DNA of 64,000 bases, from NCBI RefSeq assembly GCF_019320115.1, contig NC_089587.1, forward strand, positions 105,387,158-105,451,157, written 5' to 3'. A program made the translations under genes and the position numbers. The number at the start of each line of letters is the position of its first letter. The first letter of the stretch is position 1. The notes beneath the pieces were generated by a model that saw nothing but the letters and a program-made list of their open reading frames with translations, made no database searches and was not told where the DNA came from. Positions 45,301 through 55,973 of the stretch are shown piece after piece. Origin of the DNA: Miscanthus floridulus. Its lineage: Eukaryota > Streptophyta > Magnoliopsida > Poales > Poaceae.

Positions 45301-46787
45301 GGGCACACAGGCCTATGTTCTCACCATCACGAGTGCTCTGATTTATTTTTGTTGGATTTGACGGCCTTGAGCGAACCCTCCCCCGGTTCCGCCTGCTCGA
45401 TGCTGCGAGCTGGGGACATCACAAGATCCCGCGGAGCCAACGGCAAGGCGGCGACGTGTCGCTCGATCTGCAAAAAAAAATTGATACATATGGTACACGC
45501 ACGAGGCACGACAAGTACGTGCATGTTCCTGGGCCAGGGCGATGTGCCATTGTGCCAGTAGCACTACTTTCTTTCTTGACACTGGAAGATTCAAATGAAG
45601 ATCTGCCTAAAAAGCGGACAAGTTCACACTGTGTGAATCACACGCAAAGAAATGGAAAAATGTTCTCTCGGCGACTGGCAGTGCATGATGCTGATGCAAA
45701 TGGGGGTGTCACCACGACATTTAGAGACCAATAGCAACGGTAGTTACTAGTTAGTGGCACTTAGTGCGGCTCTGACGGTGGCCGTCTTTGGCTCTCTGCG
45801 GTCAGTTACCAGACCTAGGGCACAATTAACCAATGATGCTCCTGAAAATTGGTTGCCAACTTTGGCCGCAACAGCAGCAGAACTGCTGCAGGGCGAAGGA
45901 CGCTGGACGCCACCACAACTTTGGCCACGTCTTTCTTGGAGCTGGCCATGGCCGACGTCCAGTTCGATGGTTTTTTTCAGTTCAGATTTCAAAAGTATAT
46001 TTCGTCCAGAAGGCAGACGTCAAATTAGATGTTTCTTGTCAGTCATGACGTTACAGTCTCCATCAAGGCATCAATTCAAGCACAGTTGAGCGTTCAGCCG
46101 TTCACCTTCAATACAGGTTCTTTACTTTTAAGCATAACCGTTGATATCAACTGTAACTCTGTAAGTCAGGCAGTCAGCAATGTAAAACCAACAGATCTTC
46201 TTGAAAAACCATGTATGTCCTTTTCCTTCATGCACTTACAGTCAGCTCATCTAGTTCTCCCATATCCTGCGGGCAGACTAGGGGCGATGCTGAACAGCGC
46301 GAATCATATGCCCGTGGATATAGTAGTGGCAAAGAAAATTCGACTGAATTGCAGTTCCGGAACAGGTAACAAGAACAGGAATTTCAGCATCAACTTGCAC
46401 TGATCGATTGTAGGAAAGAAACAAAGTGCCAACTTGCTAATCATTAATCATATCACTTTAGCAAGTGGGCACACTGTTCATAGTATCACATTACTCTGTG
46501 GCGTGTTATTTTGAGCTATGGAAAGTTGTCCTGAAAATTTCCATTTGCATAGCTAGAATATCAGAGTGTTCGGCAGCAGCCAATGAAAATGCTGGCAGAC
46601 GCTCATTGGAGAATGGAGACAGACACTTGTATTAAGGGCATGAGGTCCACTAATGTAGGAATGGGATCCATTATCAAAGGCATGCACTCTCGTGTATAGA
46701 AGAATAAAGCTAACGCACATACCGTATATCAGGCAGTCTCAGTAAGATAGTGCATCAAGATTGAATAGATGACTGACTAGGAACATA
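45301..46787. other. Intergenic, nothing recognised
   Basis: Several overlapping ORFs of 80-125 codons (45181-46403) lack motifs. No gene is supported. Confidence 0.4.
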
Positions 46788-46998
46788 CAATTAGGCATAT
46801 GTATCTAGAACACCTGCAAGAGCAAGAGAACAATTAGGCATATGTATCTAGAACACCTGCAAGAGCAAGAGAACAATTAGTGCAATGATGAATTGATGCC
46901 AAGAACTTGGGTAATTGATGCCAAGAACTTGGGTTTGCATACCTGCAAGAGCAAGACCACAATTAGTGCAATGATGAATTGATGCCAAGAACTTGGAT
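46788..46998. repeat. Nested tandem repeats (43-, 21- and about 88-bp periods)
   Basis: A 43-bp unit (CAATTAGGCATATGTATCTA and onward) stands twice at 46788 and 46831. A 21-bp unit with GATGCCAAGAACTTGGG stands twice near 46893-46935. A longer unit starting ACCTGCAAGAGCAAGA and ending AAGAACTTGG occurs at 46852 and 46940. The units overlap, so several rounds of slippage or unequal exchange are recorded. Confidence 0.85.
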
Positions 46999-47305
46999 TT
47001 ACACATACATGATATATCTAAAAAGAGAGCCGAAGACATTGCCAAGATTTCGACGCCGCAAGCATATTTTACCTGTGAGGATTTCCACCATCGTAGAAAA
47101 GGGGCATGGTCCATTTGCCAACTGAGCAAGAACAGGAGATATCCAAAGAAGATGCTGTATTTAACAATACATCTCCAGTACAATTCAGTCATAACAAACT
47201 ACGATAAGGTCGGATATACGGTCTGATGTAAAGATAACTATTTTTTAGATGAATAGGCGGATCTTCAGGTGAGAAAGCCAAAAACAGAGTTCAGCGCATA
47301 TGCCT

Positions 47306-47495
47306 GAATTTTTTACTATTTGGCCCTTTTTTCGAAAGTTTCTCTCAAATAGACCCCTGGCAGAAAGAATTCTAGAAATGGACCATTGGCTCGGCGCCAG
47401 AGTGAGTGGCGCCGAGCTCGGCGCCACGGTGACTGGCGCCGAGGTCCTGGCCACAGGTAAACGGCCTGTAAGGGGCTCGGCGCCATCCACGGGTA
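47306..47495 (+). repeat. Left TIR of MULE-2
   Basis: An AT-rich end of about 85 bp is followed by alternating CTCGGCGCCA and GGCGCCGAG words, which form overlapping palindromes around GGCGCC. The mirror copy is at 59784-59970. Confidence 0.9.
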
Positions 47496-48749
47496 AACCC
47501 GAGCTACCTGCATTTAACCACAGCCCAGCCTTCTTCCCCGAGCGTTCTTCCTCTTCTTTCTCCTCGGGTTTTTTTCTCGCCACTTCATCCTACCTCACGA
47601 ATTGACATATTGGACCTTGAAAACCTTGATTTGATCCGTAGATCTTCGAGAGCAAGGTATACCCGCTCACCTCCTTGTTTTTCTCGCATAGATTCGGTAC
47701 ATATTAGTCGGATTTTTGAACCTAAGAATCGTCATCACTTAGGGTTTCATTGTATCCCTCAATATATGTATTATACAACCGTAGGTTCATTTCAAGGCGT
47801 GGAAAATGCTAGCAAACCAAGCCGCATGTAGTTATGTTATGGGTTTATTGTTGTGGATGAAATGAGAAACCCTAGGTTTAGGGTATAATGTTAACTGCTT
47901 TTGGTTCTTATAACGAAATTTATTGGATTGTAGTTATGGTTCTCATTGATATTTTGTTGTGATGTTTTTATTTATGTTTGCTAAATTACATCCTATTTGT
48001 TAGATGCAAGAAATGTTTCGGGAGGAGTTTTGGCGAAAACGGGGTCGTCCTCGAGAATTATACCCCGGCGTGTCTAGCAAAGATGCCCCTGTTCCCCCTG
48101 ACCTTCCTGTCCCTAACTGTGATTGTGGTTTCCCGACCCATGTTTTTCAATCGAAACATCCGGACACAGCCGCGCGTTGCTTCTACACATGTAGTCGGTT
48201 TAATGTAAGAAATTATTTGTACTATCCTTTTTCTTTATTTGTTTAAGTATGGTACTAATATATTATTGGAATCTCGTTGTGTAGGACCATGAGAGGCGCT
48301 TTTTCTTTCAGTGGATCGATGGTGCAGAAAAGTTTGATCCTAGGTACCTCTTTTTCGACGATTGGTTTAGAGGGAGACATCCACGTGAGCACTTCAAGCG
48401 GTGGGTTCCACCCCCCCCTAACCCTCCGGCAATGACGGCTAAGGAGAAGCACCTAGCCGCCGTTAGACGACTCGAGGAACCTCATCTGTGCGATTGCGGA
48501 GATCGAGCTGTGATAAACCCTGAGAATACGTTGGAGTTTGTGTGTCCAAACAAGCATGAAGTAAGTGCAAAGTGTATGTGTTAAAATCTTGAGCTATATG
48601 TGTTTATGTACTAATGTCTCATTATTTAGGTGTATTCAATGGCGAAGTGTCGTTTCAAGGAGTGGTTGTATGGTCCTAACAACCAATGGCCGGAAGAACC
48701 ACGGAGGGTTAAGGAAAAGAAGAAAGAACGGGTAATCTACAAAGCACCT

Positions 48750-51700
48750 TGTAACACCTCGGGTGTTAGCCTTGCATAACTTGACTTGCATAACATGAGC
48801 ATGAGCATCAAGCATTCATAAATCATCATTTACAATTGAAACATCTGATCGAAACATATGAAACATTGCTTGTTATTTCGTGTTTCTTGTAACATATGCA
48901 TATGATCATGTGCAAATAAATGCTAGTGTGTAATGTTGGTCACTATAACACCTTAGCTACACTTAGGTTAACAAAAGGAACCTTGTTCATGAAGGCCACA
49001 TTTCATGATCCAGCACCTAAGTGATATTTCATGTGTGACTTGAATAGCTATATGAGTGACTACTAAATGAAATGCTTAAATGGCCTCGCAAATTACTCAA
49101 ACATGCTTAGGATATCATCATGAACAACTTTGGTATGTAATGCTAGGGCTAGTTTAGTCATTTAGCCATGGTTTGAATGTGTATCATGATTTCAAAGTGA
49201 CATGTTTGACTGAAGTTGAACTAGGTGTTAGGGACCTTGCATGGAGGAGTTCACTAAAGCAAAGTTGTAGTGTTTGACATTAGGAACAACTTTTATTTTT
49301 GGGTCATCACTTGATTCAGCTCCTAACATGTTTGAAATTGGATCACAAGAATCATCAAAATCCTAATTTCAACACTTAACGAAATTTGCTAAGTCGTGAA
49401 ACCCTGACAGCCTGACAAGCTGACCTTCAGGGCATTATAACTCGAGTTCGGGTGAGAATTAGAACTCGATCATTGAACAACAATTGTAGCTGGTACATGG
49501 GTCTACAAATTCTATTCAGTAAGTTTGCACGAAGGAGCCACCGATTAGCCGGTAAATCAAGTTGAAAACGCGCTGTCAGGCTCGGCCATCACGTTTCTGA
49601 CGAAACTGAACGACGCGTTCAGTGGCCGACCGACGGCAGAGTTCGCGCGCCGCGTGTCCCCGGCGACGGCCGCGCGTCGCCGTTGCCCTGACCGCGCAGG
49701 CCACGCCGTGCCCGAGCGCGCCTTCATCACTGCCAGCGCCCGCCCGAGCCATCCCGCGCTCCCCATTTCGCTCCCGGCGCCTTCTCTTCCTCACAGCAGC
49801 AGCCGCCGAGCGCCCACAGCTCCGCCGTCGCCATAGCCCGCGCACAGCTCGTGCCTGGCCACTCCCGCACCACCGTGATAGCTCCACCGTCTCCCCAGCA
49901 CCCCATTGTTTCTCCCCGTGCCCGCTGACAAAGCCCGGTAAGCCACCGCAGCGCGTGTAGGCTCGCCGGAGTTCCGCCGTGAGCCCCATCGTCGTGGCCA
50001 CGCCGCCTCAGTCCTCCTCCCGCTCCGTTAGCTAGCGCGCTAGGTCCCCCAGCGTTCATAGATGCTTGTCCACTGCGTTGATTTGAACCACCGTAGCCCA
50101 CGCCGGCGTTTCACCGTCGACCCGCACCTCCACCCCGCCATGGCCGCCGCCGTAGCCGCTAGCTCCGATGAGAAGGCCACCCAAGTAGCTCAATCGATGC
50201 GCGAAGTCGAGTAGATCATCGTGTGATGATGTCACCGCCGGCGAGTTCGCCGTCGGCGAGCTCTGGCCGCGCCAGCACCGCGCAGCGCCGCTGCTCTGCT
50301 CCGTGTCACTGACGCGTGGGGTCCCCTGACCAGCGGGTCCCACCTGTCAGCGACAGCAGTAGTGTAGGCTAACTCATTTTGAATCCAGTTTTTGATTTGT
50401 TTTGTTATTTTTGTATCTTTAGTTTGGTAGCTCCTAAAATGGTGAAATAAATATGATTGTGTTGCTTAGGAAGTGTAGTATTTAGGAAAAATATGTTCTT
50501 GGTTTCAACAGTAGAAATTTCTGGAGATTTAAATAGGGATTTCAAATGTGCTTTTGAATGCATTCAAATTTGTTTATTTTATATCTAGAGTTCCTGTGCT
50601 CCAAAAATTATGAAATTTTTGTGGTAGGCTATTCTTGTTATACATGAGCTTGGATAAAAATTTGAGGACCAGTGCATGTGTAGATCTATAGTTATAGATT
50701 TTTCTTTTATAAATAGTTAATCCTTGCATGAATTTTTATAAATTAATTATGAGTCCAAAATTCATGAAATTTGTTGGAGGTGATACTAGTACCATATGGA
50801 TGTTAAGAAAAATAAGAAATCTGTTGCTTGACACTTTTCAATAGGATTTTCCATTTATGATATTTCAAGCCTTGCTTCCTTATCATTTTTGTATAGGATG
50901 TTCTACTTAGCAAAATGACATGAAATTTTTATAGTAGTCCTTTGATAGCATTATTAAGGCTCTAGTAAATTTTTGAGAATTTATTCAGCACATCTGATAT
51001 ATATTTATTATTTAACCTAGATATCTAAATAAAATAATAAAGGCAATTTAATAAATAGTTTGGGCTTTGCCATTATATTATCTTAACTATGTTTGGTATG
51101 CTTAAACTGTTGGTAGGTTCTAGGTTGTCAATTTGTGGATGATTACATAAAGTAGAAGTAGTCTTACTTTATATTGCATGTTAAATCATTTCCGGACTGA
51201 TTCTAGAGTGTGAGGAGTTACATGTTGAAACTGATGTAGACTGTAAAAATGGTTAATAACAAAGTTGTAGAAAATTTGATAAGCTTTCCATAAAGTCCAG
51301 GATCACTAGATTTGGAATTGTAGAACTCCAGTTATGAGTGAAACAAGTAGCTACTGTATGGCATAGTCGATGCATTGCAAAAGTAGTTAAGTAGTAATCA
51401 AGAAGAGATATGCACCTACTCAAACAACATGATGCACTTGTTAACATATATGCATTCGTAATACTTATACCATACTCATGCATCTAGGATCGGAGGAAGA
51501 GATCACGTTGCTGGAATTCGAAGAAGCAGAGGAAGGGAACCAGCAGGAGGATCCGCAAGCCGCAGCTCCCGAAGGCGTGGAGCAGAACCCTGAAGAGCTT
51601 CCGGAGTGCCCTGACCATCGCCCTACTTCCTTTCTGCGAGGCAAGCCCTGGAGCATTATAAGTCTCCCAGTATTTTACAAATGGTTACTTACGTACTTAT

Positions 51701-53140
51701 GATTGATGCATTAGGTTATAAGAGTTGAATGAAACCACTTGATGCATGTACAATCCTTGTCCAGATATTATCCCTTAACCTGGTATAGGTCCAGGATCGA
51801 ATATATATGCTTAGCCATGCTTAGACCGGTAGAAGTCGGGTGATGTCCTGTCACCTGCGAGATATAGGTGGATACCGGAGCACGGTTGGCTGTCTCTGCT
51901 ATCGTGGAACAGAACCATGAGGTAAAAGTAAATTGAGACCGGACGGGAGGTTCGATAGAAAAGCAACAAGGCATGGAGGTCTTGGGTGTGGATCTATCCC
52001 CGTCTGTGTCGCTCAAGGACCGTACCGTTGTTGGAACTTCTGACAAGATTGAACGCATGCCTCTCACTTAGCTGGCCGGATAATTCGTTTCGACCGCGAA
52101 GCCAAGTAATTCAACTCAGGCCGGGAATCGTTCTATTGTGCGCTCCTTCCGGGGAACGATCAGACTGAGCCCAAGGGCAGGCTTGGCCTGAGCATCCTGG
52201 CATCTGGTGTTCCAGATTGTGCGGCGCAGTACGAACCCGCGAAATGTGTACCGGAGTTGTACCAAAGGTGACCTAAGACTATCGTGGCTGGTAGATCTGG
52301 GTTTGTGTTAGGAATAAATTCCCAGCTGGTAGAAATCGATTCGAATCGCCGTCTCTCCCGGATAGTGAGAAACTTGGCTAGCTCCAACATCGTAGTAACT
52401 GTGTTATGAAACATGATGGTTCAGATGAATATGGAATTACAATACCTGCTATGGTTACTATTGGATGCTTCTAAATGATATACCACATGTTTGGCACAGG
52501 ATAGTTGCTAATCTAGAAATGGTTAGTTATAATTAACTTGATAAAGGAATCATAATTGTACAACGGGTAATTGCCTTTTTCGCAAAATGTTGTCAAGTTA
52601 CGTCCACTTATACAGCCTTGCATGATCCTTGGAGTCATTTTATTTCTAGGTTCATGATGGGTAAGTCTAGCTGAGTACCTTCTCGTACTCAGGGTTTATT
52701 TTCCCATTGTTGCAGATGGCACTGTGTATCATGGTTATTGTAAGAGTTGCTTCTATCTCGCTGTGGATGAGGAGTAAGCCTTGGGCAGGCTTCCTTAGTA
52801 ATTCCCATCTTTGCTTTTGTGGATCGTGATCTGGCATGGCACTGTATCAAACTACGTTGGAAACTTATCTTCGAACTTATTTGCTTCCGCTTTAATTATC
52901 AAACTCGGTTTGTAATAACTTTTTATTCGTACTCTGATGATGAAAAGTATCTGTGAACTTTATGTAATATGTGGCATGTATGTTGAATCCTGTACGATCT
53001 TGGTTGTTGTAAATCGTTTATCGAGACCCGTCGTGGTACTCGACGGACTACCGGGTTTATATGGGTTCAAGTATGACAGTGCAATCGCTTGCGGATTGTC
53101 ATTATACTTGTATTCTTATAAATTGGTCGGTTCTGCGACA
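48750..53140 (+). mobile_element. Solo LTR (4391 bp), Retrosat-2-like gypsy
   Basis: It starts TGTAACACC and ends TTCTGCGACA. The 5-bp duplication CACCT is perfect (48745-48749 and 53141-53145), and no internal sequence is present, so it arose by LTR-LTR recombination after insertion. It is related to the LTR at 2730-6913. The GC-rich part (49600-50340) gives ORFs without meaning. The rest is AT-rich and has no gene apart from the acidic ORF at 51478. Confidence 0.95.
51478..51702 (+). CDS. Small acidic ORF inside the solo LTR
   Basis: 74 codons, rich in Glu, Gln and Pro, with EEEITLLEFEEAEEG near the start and a GKPW motif. Its offset in the LTR (about 2.73 kb) matches that of the acidic ORF at 5436-5639. 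It may be an LTR-encoded exon. Function unknown. Confidence 0.35.
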   Translation: MHLGSEEEITLLEFEEAEEGNQQEDPQAAAPEGVEQNPEELPECPDHRPTSFLRGKPWSIISLPVFYKWLLTYL

Positions 53141-54627
53141 CACCTCCTGTCATGTGCGAATGTGGTGTAAAATCCAACTATGGCCTAGTCCCTTCGGAGC
53201 TTGGAATAGGTCATTATTGCGGCCATATGATTGAGTATGATGAGGTTCGTTATATTTCTGGTAAACATGAAATCGTATTTTGTTTGTTTTCCTAATACAT
53301 ATATGATATAATATTTGTTTTGAACAGAGCACTAGAAAATGCAGTTGGGAATGTTATGATGGTCAAGCTAAGTTCTTGGATGAACTGAAGAAGAGGCAAG
53401 TAATTGCACAGAAGAGGGGATATGGACCTGACTACGTCAACCTATTCGTTAAACATCACAAAGAAAAGATGTGTGAGTTTGCTAGACAGCGCGGTATTTG
53501 TAACCCGATCGATGTTGAGCTTAACAAATGGGGATTGGAGAGGCGAACGACGTTAGAGGAGGAGAGGGCAAGGAATGAGGCAAGGGAGGAGACAAGAGTA
53601 CAGATGCAGGTCTTGGACGAGCATGTTGCTACATTATGTGCCAGTGAGTGCTTGAAAACCTTTTTTTGTTGCCTGGTTTTAAATGTAATATTATCGAGTT
53701 GCTAACTGATTGCATTTTATACATCAAGGGATTGGTTGCAGCGAGGAACATGCTGCAGAGGTGGCTCGTGCAAGATATGAGGAGAAGAAGTTAGATGCCC
53801 ATAGATCACGAGCTGGTCGCACCGTTCAATCACCGATTGTGCTATGTGACGATGGAGACGAGGATGAGGACGACACTGGCAGACTGAGTGAGCTCATTGC
53901 TTTAGCAGAGGCGGGCATACAGGCGCAGGAGGCTGAGGACGACACAGGCAGACTGAGCGAGCTCATCTCTCTAGCAGAGGCGGGCATTCAGGCGCAGGAG
54001 GCTGACGACGACACTGGTAGACTAAGCGAGCTCATCGCTCTAGCAGAGGCAGGTTTACAGGCAGAGGAGGATGACGACGCGTTCTTCACTCAGGCCACAG
54101 CGGCCGCAGACAAAGCGGAGGCCGCTTACTACAAGCGACAGGCAGGTGAGAGCAACGCAGTTGAGCCTAGCCGCAGCAATAGGGTTGTAGTAGAGGACTG
54201 GTACTCGGATGATGAGTTGCTTACTCAGTACGTTTTAGATTGAGGATTTGGAAGTGCATTTGCCCCTTTGTCTACTGTCGACACTTAGTTATACTATTAA
54301 TATGTTGTGTAATGTGACATAGTATCGAACTTTTCATTATGTGGTTGTTTTCATTATCAATGGTCTTAATATTCCGCTTAATGATACAGACTTATTTCTA
54401 TTTGAACACGTGCTGCAAAAAACAGTTAACGACATACGATATTATAGAAATCAACACATGAAACATATTAAATGGCATGTGGCTACAGGTACCGAACCTG
54501 GGTACATAGTTTTCTTTGACTAAACCTAACATGCCTTAGGTAATTAAACCATGCCTTCGGTAATTAAACCTAACATGCCTTAGATAATTAAACCTGGGAT
54601 TCTCCACAAGAAAAACATAAAGTCATC

Positions 54628-55296
54628 CTAGTAGTGTGGCCACATAGCAAATTGTGTTGCACCTTCTCCATAGTAGCCTCCCGTTGTTGGTGGTGGTGGT
54701 GGCGGGGGTGATGGGGGAGACCCCTTTTTCTTGTGGTTAGGGTAGGTGCAATATGGATCATTGCAGAGTGCCTCCTGTGAATCGGCACCATTGTTGTTGT
54801 CGTCCTGTTCGTCGTCCTTATAACCGCTGCTAACTTCCCTTTCTAGATCGAAGATACGGTCTTGTAGGTAGTAGATGTACTCCGCATGCGGATAAATAGG
54901 TCGAGGATCGACCCACCTACTGAACCCACAGTTTTCTTCGGGCACGGAAGACTACAAAAAGTATGTCGTGTAAGTGATATACAAGACAAACATATTGAAG
55001 AAACAAATAGTAAAAGAAATTACCCATGCTCGTGGGCATTTGAAGAAACGACGACCTCCATCTATTCCCTCGGTGAACATCTGCACTAGGCAGTCCTCAC
55101 CATGCATGCATTTTGGCCACTCTTCTTTCCTTTCATCGTATCCTGTCAGTGGTGCCTCTTTGGTGAAATCACTTTTGCTCTCAACTGGGAACCTCTCATA
55201 AAGAGCTTCCTCAAAGAAATCGGGACCAAGAGGACCCTCCCACCCCTAGGTAGTTTTCTTCCCCTTTCCTCTCCCTCTGGACGACCCTCCAAACAT
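54628..55296 (-). pseudogene. Single GRF zinc-finger protein gene of MULE-2
   Basis: Two exons on the minus strand (55296-55024 and 54951-54628) join in frame across a GT-AG intron, giving 198 codons. The GRF-type finger spans the junction: C63 and C69, GRRFFKC with C87, then CGFSRWVD with C99. It is followed by IYPHAEYIYYLQDRIFDLE, a short coiled coil, an Asn/Asp-rich linker and a run of prolines before the end. A Gly/Arg/Lys-rich start (SSRGRGKGKK) looks nucleic-acid binding. One in-frame TAG at codon 17 breaks it. It lies between the triple-GRF gene and the PMD gene, facing the former. MULE-1 has no copy. Confidence 0.75.
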
Positions 55297-55973
55297 TGGT
55301 ACTACAACGAAAGCAAATGCTGAGGAGTGTTCTTCTTTCTTATTGTTTGTGTGAATGAGAGGGAGTGAGTGGTTATTTATAGGTCGAGAGGAGGAATGGA
55401 GGCCTGTCAATGTGCCATGTCAGCGATCCGTGTGCCGCTTTACCTCAGCCCTTGGATCAAACAGTCATAAGATGGATGGTGGAGATAGAGTTTAGTTGTG
55501 CTTCCTTGCATGTTGTCCTTGCAGCTAAGAGGTCTATATCAGTGATGTGATAATTCGATGATGTCCGTGTATCTGAAAAGTCTATGTTTATTCTTTGAAA
55601 AGCATAGATTCTCTGAAATGCATAGATTCTTGTACACAGCGTATGTACAAATATTCCTGGATTATAAACATAATAAATTTATAGTTAATCTATGTACTAC
55701 ATTTGTGCCTTTGTACAAGTATAGTATGATTAAAGATTCACGCAAAAAATTCACAAGATACGGTCTTGTATTAGAAGCATCCACAATTACAAACAGAGAC
55801 ATCAATATATATTCTAAACATTTACTCATCCAACAAGCATAATGCAACCACAACGAATATCACAACTAACATAATATGTCATGCAAAGTACAAATAGTCC
55901 ACAATATCCATACGGTCCCGAATAATTAAAGATAAGTAAATACAATAGTTCATAGTAACATCGACCACATCCC
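55297..55973. other. Spacer between the single-GRF and PMD genes
   Basis: AT-rich, no ORF with motifs. It should hold the promoter of the single-GRF gene and the 3' end of the PMD gene. Confidence 0.5.

Larger units (their letters stand above)
48004..54243 (+). pseudogene. Triple GRF zinc-finger protein gene of MULE-2, split by a solo LTR
   Basis: Exons 48004-48204, 48285-48560, 48630-48749 continuing at 53146-53244 after the LTR, 53328-53643 and 53729-54243 join in frame with GT-AG introns, giving 508 codons with no stop or frameshift. Three GRF-type modules are seen, with probable zinc-binding residues in each. Module 1 has C39, C41, C63 and FFQW near 77, but the fourth Cys reads Arg at 72. 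Module 2 has C136, C138, C154 and C166. Module 3 has C203, C205, C224 and C237. Then follow a Lys/Glu-rich coiled-coil-like region, three acidic repeats of about 23 residues with LSELIALAEAG, and the end VVVEDWYSDDELLTQYV. GRF fingers bind single-stranded DNA in known proteins such as topoisomerase III and APE2. The role here is unknown. The LTR sits between codons 199 and 200. Confidence 0.85.

Noticed and set aside
45181..46403. Group of ORFs of 80-126 codons downstream of the carrier
   Set aside because: No motifs, several overlapping frames, and partly inside a MITE relic.
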